Shown one piece after another: positions 1 to 6,060 of a stretch of DNA of 8,674 nucleotides. Position numbers and translations under genes: made by a program. Source of the DNA: Solirubrobacterales bacterium (GTDB lineage: Bacteria > Actinomycetota > Thermoleophilia > Solirubrobacterales > Solirubrobacteraceae); NCBI GenBank assembly GCA_017354065.1, contig JAFMRN010000088.1, forward strand, positions 1-8,674. Direction: 5' to 3'. How positions within the stretch are numbered: position 1 is the first letter of the stretch; each line of letters begins with the position of its first letter. A model generated the notes under the pieces. The model saw only the letters and a list, made by a program, of their open reading frames with translations. It ran no database searches and was not told the origin of the DNA.

Positions 1-2186
1 GCCGCCTCGGCACGCTTGGTCGCGGCCTCCGCACGCTTGGCGGCTGCTTCCTCGCGCTTGGCGGCAGCCGCAGCCGCGGCGGCAGCCTCGTCGCGCTGGG
101 AGATGGCAACGTCGCGCTCCTTCGAGATACGCGCGTGCTCGGCCATCGCGGCGTCGCGTTCCTTCGTCAGCTTCGAGTGCTGGGCCAGCGCCGCGTCGCG
201 CTCCTGGACCAGCTGCTCACGTTCCTTGGAGGTGCGCTCACGATCACGCGTCAGCTGGTCGCGCTCCTCACCCATCCCCTCGCGCTGGCGCTCGGCCTGG
301 TCGCGCTCTCTGACGAGGTTGTCCCGCTCAGCGGCAAGCTGTTTGCGTTCGCGCTTCAGGCTGTCGAGCTCACCCATGGCATCGACCCGTTCCTTGCGCA
401 GCAAGTCGCGCTGTTTGATGGCCTTGTCGCGGTCCTGGGTCAGCGCGTCGCGGTCACTGACCGCGTCATCACGCTCACGCCTCAGGGCGTCGCGCTCGGC
501 GAGGACGGCCTCCAGCTCAGCGGCTTTCTCATCGGGGCCGCTCGCGGCGTCGTTCTTCTGACGGCTGCGCAGGGCGTCGCGTTCACGCAGCGCGGCGTCA
601 CGTTCGGCCAGCGCTTCCTTCCGGTCGGAAACTGCGGCGCCGTACTTGCTGCGCAGCATCTCGCGTTCCTTGGCCAGGTCATCGCGCTGCTCGGTGAGCT
701 GAGAGTTGGCCTTGATCAGCTTCTCATGCTCGGCTACGGCAGCGTCACGCTCAAAGACCGCCGCGTCACGGTCTGCAACCACACGGTCGCGCATCTGCAC
801 CAGTGCGTCATGCCCGGCCTTCAGCGTCTGCTGCTCGGCAACCGCCGCATCACGCTCGGAGGTCAGCGCGTTGCTGGACTCGATCGCCGCGTCGCGCGCT
901 TGGATCAGCTGATCGCGTTCCTCAGCCAGCTTGTCGCGTTCAGCGCGGAGTGAGTCGCGCTCGGAAGCGACGCCGTCACGCTCCCCCTGGATCGCCGACA
1001 ACTCCTTGCTGACGCGCTCATGCTCGGTTTGGGCGTTGGCCAGCTCGTGGCGCAGACGCTGCATTTCCGTCTCAGCGCTGCCGAGGCTCTGCTTGTCGGT
1101 TTCGAGCTCCTGACCCGTGCGCTCCAGCTGGCTCTTCAGCGTCGCGGCCTCATCGCGTGATTGCCTGAGATCGCTCTGGGCCGACTCCAGCTGCTTGCGC
1201 GTGGTCTCCAGCTCCAGGTCGGTCGCGTCGATCCGCGCGCGGAGCTCGCTGCGCAGTTCCTCGAGCTTCTTCTGATGCTCGCCGCTGAGCGAGTCGACCT
1301 GTTCCTTGTGCTCGCTGCGGATCGAGCTGAGCTGCTCGGTGTGCTCGCTGCGCAGCGACTCAACCTGCTCTTTGTGCTTGCTCGTCAGCGAGTCGAGCTG
1401 CTGCTTGTGTTCGTCGCTCAGTGACTTCAGCGCCGTGTCGTGCTCGTTGCGCAGCGCGTCGATCTGTTCCTTGTGCTCGCGCTCACTCGTGGACAGCTTG
1501 GACTCGTAGTGTTCACGCAGCGCGCTCAGCTGCTTCTCGAACTCGGCCCGCGCGGACTTCAGCTCGTTGCGCGCGGCGTCAGCCTGATCAAGGGCCTCAT
1601 TGCGCGCGGCGGACAGCTCGCTGCGCAGGCGCTCACGATCACCGCGCACGTTGCGCAGCTCACGCCGCGCCGCCTTGGCGGCTCCCTCTGCCTCGGCCAC
1701 GGCATCCGCATCGTTCAGCGGTGCCCGCCGTGATTCGGACGGCGCGTCCTCTGAAGGAGCCTCCGGACCGCGTTCCTCAGGCGCACTTGTGCCAGACCTA
1801 CGAGCCTCATGCTCCTGCTTGGGCTTGGCCGGCTGCTTGGGCCGCGCACGGCGCCGCTTGGGAGCCGCGGCTTCCAGCGCGACCGTGATGTCCGGGGAGA
1901 CGGTCAGCCTGGGCTCTTCCAGCTCTGAGGGCTCGACGCTGCCGGGGAAGGACGCGAACCAGCTGGCCCCGTCATCGGCGGGCCAGGGCTTGTGTTCCAG
2001 ATCGGCAAGGACACGACGGGGCTTCCCGTCAACCGTCAAGAGCAGCTCGGGACGCACGAACCGGCGTCCGCGGACGCCGAACCAGCGCCCGGACACCTCC
2101 AAGCGCTGTCCGTCAACAAGCTCGAAGCGTTCCTGTTCGAAAGTCACCCGCGAATCGATAAGCCGCGAGTCGGATCCGGCCGACAT
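1..2186 (-). CDS. Long coiled-coil protein with unassigned N-terminal domain (3' end beyond window)
   Basis: The minus-strand frame is open from an ATG at 2186 to the left edge: 728 codons with no stop, so the C-terminus is missing. An in-frame TGA about 30 bases upstream leaves this ATG as the only sensible start; its ribosome-binding site is weak. Residues ~8-105 form a compact, probably beta-rich domain (RFELVDGQRLEVSGRWFGVR begins it) that I do not recognise. Residues ~106-165 are a low-complexity linker with a basic cluster (PKRRRARPK) and acidic stretches. From ~165 to the edge it is almost all predicted coiled coil: seven exact 11-residue repeats at 237-313, then ERDxLxx heptads from ~402, and a nine-alanine run at 701-709 leading into AAAKRAEA-type repeats. 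No signal peptide or membrane segment is visible. It lies 53 bp downstream of the GGDEF/HD-GYP gene, probably in one transcript. A structural or scaffold role is inference; SMC-like ATPase motifs are absent from the visible part. Confidence 0.9.
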   Translation of the reverse strand, partial: MSAGSDSRLIDSRVTFEQERFELVDGQRLEVSGRWFGVRGRRFVRPELLLTVDGKPRRVLADLEHKPWPADDGASWFASFPGSVEPSELEEPRLTVSPDITVALEAAAPKRRRARPKQPAKPKQEHEARRSGTSAPEERGPEAPSEDAPSESRRAPLNDADAVAEAEGAAKAARRELRNVRGDRERLRSELSAARNEALDQADAARNELKSARAEFEKQLSALREHYESKLSTSEREHKEQIDALRNEHDTALKSLSDEHKQQLDSLTSKHKEQVESLRSEHTEQLSSIRSEHKEQVDSLSGEHQKKLEELRSELRARIDATDLELETTRKQLESAQSDLRQSRDEAATLKSQLERTGQELETDKQSLGSAETEMQRLRHELANAQTEHERVSKELSAIQGERDGVASERDSLRAERDKLAEERDQLIQARDAAIESSNALTSERDAAVAEQQTLKAGHDALVQMRDRVVADRDAAVFERDAAVAEHEKLIKANSQLTEQRDDLAKEREMLRSKYGAAVSDRKEALAERDAALRERDALRSRQKNDAASGPDEKAAELEAVLAERDALRRERDDAVSDRDALTQDRDKAIKQRDLLRKERVDAMGELDSLKRERKQLAAERDNLVRERDQAERQREGMGEERDQLTRDRERTSKEREQLVQERDAALAQHSKLTKERDAAMAEHARISKERDVAISQRDEAAAAAAAAAKREEAAAKRAEAATKRAEA
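891..983 (-). repeat. Regular ERDxLxx heptad run in the coiled-coil gene
   Basis: Residues 402-432 show a clean 7-residue period with ERD at 402, 409, 416 and 423 and ARD at 430. The same ERD-type heptad recurs irregularly through to residue ~700 (for example at 444, 479, 529, 536, 564, 571). Charged E/R/D residues alternate with L/A/V core positions. This marks a change from the 11-residue period upstream to a classical left-handed heptad coiled coil. Confidence 0.75.
1248..1478 (-). repeat. Seven in-frame 33-bp (11-residue) hendecad repeats within the coiled-coil gene
   Basis: Residues 237-313 divide without gaps into seven 11-residue units: EHKEQIDALRN, EHDTALKSLSD, EHKQQLDSLTS, KHKEQVESLRS, EHTEQLSSIRS, EHKEQVDSLSG, EHQKKLEELRS. 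Position 2 is always His, position 6 is I, L or V and position 9 is L or I, giving a 3-4-4 hydrophobic spacing typical of hendecad coiled coils. A related but 12-residue unit (EHYESKLSTSER, 225-236) precedes it. The DNA copies differ by many substitutions, so it is an old protein-level repeat rather than a fresh tandem duplication. Confidence 0.85.
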
Positions 2187-2239
2187 TTGCTCGAAGGTAC
2201 CCGATTGCTCCGCTCAACCGGAGGCACGCAAGAACTCTG

Positions 2240-3871
2240 TCATTTGGCAAGCGCCTCCACGGATGAGACTGGCCCCTCCACGATCTCTGGCTTCAGCGTC
2301 ACGACCCGCTCCAACAACGCGACCGCGTCCGGCGAGAACTGCGTCCCGCTGAGCGAGTGGCACTCCGCCAATGCCTCCGCACGGCTGCGCCGAGGGGAGT
2401 AAGCGCGCCCGGAGGTCATCACGTCAAACGCGTCAGCGACGGACAATAGCGCCGCACCGTCAGGGATTTCAGCCCCGATCAGACCGGCAGGATAGCCACG
2501 TCCGTCAAAGCGCTCGTGGTGGCAGCGCACCCAGCTGACCTGCTCCTCGCTCAGCACGCCGGTGGTGATCCGTGCGGACAGCTCGGCGTGAAAGTGGACC
2601 TCTCCGCGCTCGGCGTCGGTCAGCTTCTCCGGCTTGTGCAACAGCGCGTCATCGACACCGATCTTGCCGACGTCGTGGACCAGCGCCGCATCACGCAGGG
2701 CCAGTGCCGAGTCTTCCTCCCAGCCACCGGCGAGGGCCAGGCGCAGCACCAGCTCGGCGACGCGTTCTGAGTGCGCGAGCGTGTCCGGATCCTTCGCGTC
2801 TATCGCCTGGGCCAGCGCGCGCAGACCCAGCATCGCCTGTGAGCGCTTCAGCCGTGAGGCGCGCTCATCAGGGCTGAGTGCGTCCACCACCACCGGGTCA
2901 TAGACCTGACAGCGGTCACGACCGCGGGACTTGCTCCAGTACAGGGCGGCATCCGCCAGCCGGATCAGCTCGTTCGCGTCATTGCCGTGGCGCTCATCAC
3001 AAACTCCGGCGGACAAGGTGATCCGGTATGAGTGGCGCTGACGGCCCAGCAGCTTGCGGACCGCGTCAATCCGGTCCCTGGCCTCGGTCGCGCTCGCTCG
3101 CGGCATCAGCCAGGTGAACTCGTCGCCACCGCTGCGGGCCAGCACCTCCTCGGCCTCCGTGAACTGGCGCAGACAGGCCGCGACGGCCACCAGCACGCCG
3201 TCCCCGTATTCATGTCCGGCTGCGTCGTTGATCGCCTTGAAGTCGTCGATGTCGACAACCGCCACGGCATAGTGCGAGAGCGCCGCGCCCTCAGCGTTCA
3301 GCTCCGCCAGCGCGCGCTGCAGCTCCCGGTGGTTGGCCAGCCCGGTCAGTGAGTCGGTCAGCGCCTGTGCCTCGGCTGACTCGCGCCGGCGAACCAGGCC
3401 GCGTTTGGAGACGACGAGCGCGACAGCGACCGGCGCGCCGCAGGCCGCGGTCACCAGCAGCGTGCCGAGCAGCGAGTTGTGCAGCGTGTCGTGGGTGTCG
3501 TAGGCGAGCGGAGCGGCCACGGCCGCGGCGATCACGATCAGGTAGCTGAATGAGACGCTGGGCGCATAGAAGTACAGGGCATACAGCGCGAGCCACAGCA
3601 ACGTCGGCCATGCGACCGAGTCAGACCCCCCGCCGGCGGCAACCATCGCCGACCCGACAGCAACCGCGGCCAGCATCGTTGCGTGGGTAGCCCAGCGCGG
3701 GGTGCGTGTCCAGTCGAGCAGCCAGCCGCGGCAAGCACCCCAGATAACCGCTACGGCGCACAGCGGTCCAAGCACCCGCCAGTCGACGTCTGAGCGGTTG
3801 GCCAGCAGCGTCCCCAGGGCAACCGAGATCCCACCCAGAATCCAGATGCCGCCAGCCACGCGACCGGCCAT
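2240..3871 (-). CDS. Membrane-anchored GGDEF + HD-GYP bifunctional cyclic di-GMP enzyme
   Basis: The protein is 543 residues from the ATG at 3871. I chose this over an upstream GTG at 3976 because AGGA sits 7 bases before the ATG and the extra 35 residues look like non-coding translation. Numbering from this ATG: about six hydrophobic segments lie at ~8-24, 33-52, 64-79, 88-104, 106-123 and 134-155, with no recognised sensor name. The GGDEF domain (~165-325) has DSLTGLAN, VDIDDFKAIND and SGGDEF (247-252), so the GTP and metal residues for diguanylate cyclase activity are present. The HD-GYP domain (~345-530) has HSER, HDVGKIG (399-405), HHERFDGRGYP (451-461) and VADAFDVMTSGRAY, the full phosphodiesterase signature. 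The usual RxxD inhibitory site five residues before GGDEF is EAEE here. It should be an inner-membrane protein with cytoplasmic catalytic domains. Which activity dominates cannot be told from sequence. It is first of an apparent two-gene unit with the coiled-coil gene. Confidence 0.93.
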   Translation of the reverse strand: MAGRVAGGIWILGGISVALGTLLANRSDVDWRVLGPLCAVAVIWGACRGWLLDWTRTPRWATHATMLAAVAVGSAMVAAGGGSDSVAWPTLLWLALYALYFYAPSVSFSYLIVIAAAVAAPLAYDTHDTLHNSLLGTLLVTAACGAPVAVALVVSKRGLVRRRESAEAQALTDSLTGLANHRELQRALAELNAEGAALSHYAVAVVDIDDFKAINDAAGHEYGDGVLVAVAACLRQFTEAEEVLARSGGDEFTWLMPRASATEARDRIDAVRKLLGRQRHSYRITLSAGVCDERHGNDANELIRLADAALYWSKSRGRDRCQVYDPVVVDALSPDERASRLKRSQAMLGLRALAQAIDAKDPDTLAHSERVAELVLRLALAGGWEEDSALALRDAALVHDVGKIGVDDALLHKPEKLTDAERGEVHFHAELSARITTGVLSEEQVSWVRCHHERFDGRGYPAGLIGAEIPDGAALLSVADAFDVMTSGRAYSPRRSRAEALAECHSLSGTQFSPDAVALLERVVTLKPEIVEGPVSSVEALAK

Positions 3872-3878
3872 CTGTCGA

Positions 3879-3882
3879 TCCT
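3879..3882 (-). promoter_or_regulatory. Shine-Dalgarno deciding the GGDEF/HD-GYP start
   Basis: AGGA on the minus strand lies 7 bases before the ATG at 3871. No comparable site precedes the longer GTG start at 3976, which supports the shorter protein. Confidence 0.6.
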
Positions 3883-4053
3883 GGGGCTCCGGGATTGCAT
3901 GCTTGCTTGAGTGTTGGCCTATTCCTCGACCATTCCCGAAACTGCCCACGATGCGAAAAGCTACCGCAGAAACCACAACCTGGCGAGCAGTTAGCCCGAT
4001 TTCTTAGAGCTTTCGGCGGCTCCGAAGCCTGGTGAGGCCCCGAGGACCCGGAA

Positions 4054-4137
4054 TGCGGCTGAGAGGACTCGAACCTCCACGTCCCAAGGGACACAGGCAC
4101 CTGAAGCCTGCGCGTCTACCAATTCCGCCACAGCCGC
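4054..4137 (-). tRNA. tRNA-Leu, anticodon CAG
   Basis: Read on the minus strand, an 84-base class II cloverleaf is complete. The 7-bp acceptor stem is GCGGCTG/CAGCCGC, the D arm carries AATTGGTAGA, the anticodon stem is CAGGC/GCCTG with loop TTCAGGT (anticodon CAG), there is a long variable arm (TGTCCCTTGGGACGT), and the T arm is GGAGG-TTCGAGT-CCTCT. The discriminator base is A, as expected for leucine. The following bases are TTC, so CCA is not encoded and must be added after transcription. It decodes CUG, normally the dominant leucine codon in such GC-rich genomes. It stands alone between the GGDEF gene and the divergent GST gene. Confidence 0.96.
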
Positions 4138-4152
4138 GCCGCGCGAGCGATC

Positions 4153-4158
4153 AGGCTA
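4153..4158 (-). promoter_or_regulatory. Possible -10 element for the tRNA-Leu gene
   Basis: TAGCCT on the minus strand lies 15 bases upstream of the tRNA 5' end, a spacing that would give a leader of about 8-10 bases. The region 17-18 bases further upstream does not resemble TTGACA, so the call rests on one weak hexamer. Confidence 0.25.
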
Positions 4159-4211
4159 GCAGCCACAATCAGGGCGTCCGCTTCGGCACCTGAAAATCGT
4201 TAAGCGAACCG

Positions 4212-4787
4212 ATGCTGCTCTACAACAACTCTCGCTCAGGCAACTGTTACAAGGTCCGACTGCTCGCCGCCCTGCTGGAGGAGCTGGACGTGCTGGACCG
4301 TTCGAACCGACCCGAGGTGCTGGGCGATCTGAACCCGGCCCTGCGCGTCCCCGTGCTGGTCCTGGATGACGGCCGTCACCTGGCTGAGTCCAACGCGATC
4401 ATCGATTATCTGGCCGAGGGCACCCAGTACCTCCCCCAGGACCCCTATACCCGGGCCCAGGTGCTCTCCTGGCAGTTCTTCGAGCAATACGAGCACGAGC
4501 CCAACATCGCCGTCGCCCGCTTCCTGAACCTGTTCGGAGTCGACGCCTCAGAGGAGTTCCACAAACGCCTGCACGCGGGCGGGACCAAGGCGCTTGAAGC
4601 CCTGGAGCGCGGGCTGGAGGGCCGGGAGTTCCTGGTCGGGGACAGCTACAGCGTGGCCGACATCAGCCTATATGCATATACGCACGTCGCTGATGAGGGC
4701 GGCTTTGACCTGAGCCCCTACCCCGCCATCCGCAGCTGGTTGACACGCGTGGCAGCCCAGCCCGGCCACATTCCGATCACAGCCTGA
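4212..4787 (+). CDS. Glutathione S-transferase-like protein, shortened N-terminal domain
   Basis: This 191-residue cytosolic protein has the two-domain GST layout. Residues 1-~70 are a thioredoxin-like domain with SGNCYKVRLL at the start (the active-site region, with Ser7/Ser9 and Cys12 as candidate thiol-interacting residues), the cis-proline RVPVLVLDD (45-53) and the glutathione-binding ESNAIIDYLAEG (59-70). Residues ~78-185 are the helical domain with QVLSWQFFEQYEHEP and the folding motif SVADISLYAY (147-156). It most resembles the bacterial GSTs with an SGNCYKV start; the substrate is unknown. Between the first helix (LLAALL) and PEVLGDLNP there are only about 11 residues where relatives usually have about 18, so part of the alpha1-beta2 region is missing; the frame is intact. 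The ATG has no clear ribosome-binding site. The FHA/HTH gene follows after 34 bp on the same strand. Activity on glutathione is uncertain, since most actinobacteria use mycothiol instead. Confidence 0.88.
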   Translation: MLLYNNSRSGNCYKVRLLAALLEELDVLDRSNRPEVLGDLNPALRVPVLVLDDGRHLAESNAIIDYLAEGTQYLPQDPYTRAQVLSWQFFEQYEHEPNIAVARFLNLFGVDASEEFHKRLHAGGTKALEALERGLEGREFLVGDSYSVADISLYAYTHVADEGGFDLSPYPAIRSWLTRVAAQPGHIPITA

Positions 4788-4821
4788 GCAGAACGAGTGG
4801 CAGCGGCTGTACGCTGACCCG

Positions 4822-5514
4822 GTGAGAGCTCAGCAGGTGGAGGTACTGGGGCCGAACATCCGGCCGATCGAGCTGCAGGCACTGGTTCTGGCGGAACGCA
4901 AGCGCAAGCCGTTCCTGTTCCTGCGCGACGGGAACGATGAGATTCTGGTGATCACCCTGGACCATGAGCGGGTCGTGGTCGGCCGTGCCCCGGGCACCGA
5001 CCTTGAGATCTCCTGGGACCCGCGCGTGTCCGGCATCCACGCCTACCTGGAGCCCCGCGGGAACCGCTGGATGATTGAGGATGACGGTCTGTCTCGGAAC
5101 GGCACCTTCGTCGGCGGCGAACGCCTGCACGGACAGCGGATCCTGCGCGACGGTGACGTGATCACGGCCGGCTCGACCCGGGCCGGCTTTCGCGACCCCG
5201 GCCCCAGCGAGGTGGTCGCCACGATCGTGTCCTCGGAGAGCGAGGCGCCGGAGGTCTCAGAGGCCCAGCGCCGCGTGCTGGTGGAGCTGTGTAGGCCGAT
5301 AGCCGCCGAGGGCCGCGCCACGCCCGCGACCAATCAAGAGGTGGCGGAGCGCCTGTTCCTCAGCCTCGCGGCCGTCAAGAGCCACCTGTCGGTGCTGTTC
5401 GAACGCTTTGAGCTGAACCAGCTGCCCCAGAACCAGAAGCGCATCATCCTCGCTGAGCGGGCCCTGGAGAGCGGGATCGTGCGCGCGGCGGACCTGCTGC
5501 GCGGCGACACCTAG
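4822..5514 (+). CDS. FHA-domain protein with C-terminal LuxR-like helix-turn-helix
   Basis: The 230-residue protein starts at GTG 4822, with no clear ribosome-binding site; GTG 4837 would remove five residues. Residues ~40-125 form an FHA (phosphothreonine-binding) domain with all hallmark residues: VVVGRAPGTD (51-60), SGIH (70-73), LSRNGTFVGGERL (90-102) and a LRDGDVI turn. Residues ~147-222 look like a winged or LuxR/GerE-type DNA-binding domain: NQEVAERLFLSLAAVKSHLS (171-190) reads as a helix-turn-helix, followed by LPQNQKRIILAERALESGIV. It should therefore be a cytoplasmic regulator that binds a Thr-phosphorylated partner, for example a product of a Ser/Thr kinase, and DNA. No kinase or phosphatase is encoded in the window. 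Targets are unknown. The 34-bp gap suggests co-transcription with the GST gene. Confidence 0.88.
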   Translation: MRAQQVEVLGPNIRPIELQALVLAERKRKPFLFLRDGNDEILVITLDHERVVVGRAPGTDLEISWDPRVSGIHAYLEPRGNRWMIEDDGLSRNGTFVGGERLHGQRILRDGDVITAGSTRAGFRDPGPSEVVATIVSSESEAPEVSEAQRRVLVELCRPIAAEGRATPATNQEVAERLFLSLAAVKSHLSVLFERFELNQLPQNQKRIILAERALESGIVRAADLLRGDT

Positions 5515-5531
5515 CGGCGGGGCAACTCACT

Positions 5532-5547
5532 GCGGGGCAAGCTCCGC
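5532..5547. terminator. Short hairpin in the convergent gap (possible bidirectional terminator)
   Basis: GCGGGG-CAAG-CTCCGC can fold into a 6-bp stem (one G-U pair) with a 4-base loop, between the stop of the FHA gene at 5514 and the end of the DUF1905 gene at 5574. The position fits a shared terminator for convergent genes, but there is no T-tract on either side, so it is only a candidate. Confidence 0.3.
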
Positions 5548-5573
5548 CCGCCCGCGCGGCGAACCGAGCGGCC

Positions 5574-6035
5574 TCAGCGCAGCTTCTCACCCTCGCGCAG
5601 CTTCGCCAGCGCCTCAGCGACCCGGCGCTCACGGGTATCCGCGCGCTTGGCCTCAGCAACCCAGCGCGCGTACTCCTTGCGGTGGGTGAAGGCCAACCCC
5701 TGGAACGCCGCCTTGGCGGCGGGGTCGCCGTCCAGGGCACCGGCTAGCTCAGCAGGCAGCTCGACCTCACGCGGAGCGGTGTCGAGTTCGATCGTCGCAT
5801 CAACCTGATCGCCGGCTTCCACACCTGCCCCACTGCGCACCTCGCGGTTCAGGCCAACCAGGAACTCTCCGCGCATCCGCGCGACGGTTGTGCGCCAGCT
5901 GTACCCGTTGACCACGGCCACCACCGGGAACCGCTTGGCCCCCTCGCCCACCTCGGCAACCTGATCATCGTCCAGCACGATCGCCGCGGCCGGCCCGCGG
6001 GGAACGAGTGTCGTGCTCAGCTTGATCGATCCCAC
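5574..6035 (-). CDS. DUF1905 / YdeI (OmpD-associated) family protein
   Basis: This 153-residue protein starts at GTG 6035; an in-frame TAG nine bases upstream of it excludes anything longer. Residues ~5-92 fit the DUF1905 beta-barrel-like domain (FPVVAVVNGYSWRTTVARMRGEFLVGLNREVR lies within it; VEAGDQVDATIELD closes it). Residues ~93-150 fit the YdeI/OmpD-associated, or 'bacteriocin-protection', C-terminal region: PAELAGALDGDPAAKAAFQ, then HRKEYARWVAEAK and a basic helical tail. The biochemical role of this family is not established. It begins 25 bp after the glucokinase stop and may be the last gene of that operon, though nothing in it points to sugar metabolism. No ribosome-binding site is evident. 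No signal peptide or membrane segment is seen. Confidence 0.85.
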   Translation of the reverse strand: MGSIKLSTTLVPRGPAAAIVLDDDQVAEVGEGAKRFPVVAVVNGYSWRTTVARMRGEFLVGLNREVRSGAGVEAGDQVDATIELDTAPREVELPAELAGALDGDPAAKAAFQGLAFTHRKEYARWVAEAKRADTRERRVAEALAKLREGEKLR

Positions 6036-6060
6036 TGCCGTCTATGTTCTCAAATCCGGT

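Noticed and set aside
135..953. A 272-residue plus-strand open frame, with several others across 1-2400
   Set aside because: It lies antisense to the coiled-coil gene and arises because its repeated GAG/CGC/GAC codons give few stops in reverse. The translation is a monotonous repeat with no domain.
1248..1478. 33-bp periodicity suggesting a CRISPR array or DNA satellite
   Set aside because: The units diverge at the DNA level, abut without spacers and are explained by an in-frame protein repeat.
2103..2127. Poly-alanine and Lys/Arg-Ala-rich regions in the coiled-coil protein hinting at a histone-H1/TolA-like protein
   Set aside because: These tracts are short parts of a much longer coiled coil, and there is no membrane anchor or other TolA feature in the visible part.
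2080..2165. A PilZ-like RxxxR (residues 41-45 of the coiled-coil protein), which would bind cyclic di-GMP
   Set aside because: The matching (D/N)xSxxG motif about 20-30 residues later is absent, so the arginines alone are not evidence.
2208..2223. Hairpin CTCCG-CTCAAC-CGGAG between the GGDEF and coiled-coil genes
   Set aside because: It is only a 5-bp stem with no T-tract; too weak to call a terminator or processing site.
3872..3976. A 35-residue N-terminal extension of the GGDEF/HD-GYP protein from GTG 3976
   Set aside because: The extra residues are not hydrophobic or domain-like and no ribosome-binding site precedes the GTG, while AGGA precedes the ATG at 3871.
4009..4028. Hairpin GCTTTCGG-CGGCT-CCGAAGC as a terminator of the tRNA gene
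   Set aside because: The stem needs a one-base bulge and there is no T-tract after it; pairing this weak is expected by chance in GC-rich DNA.
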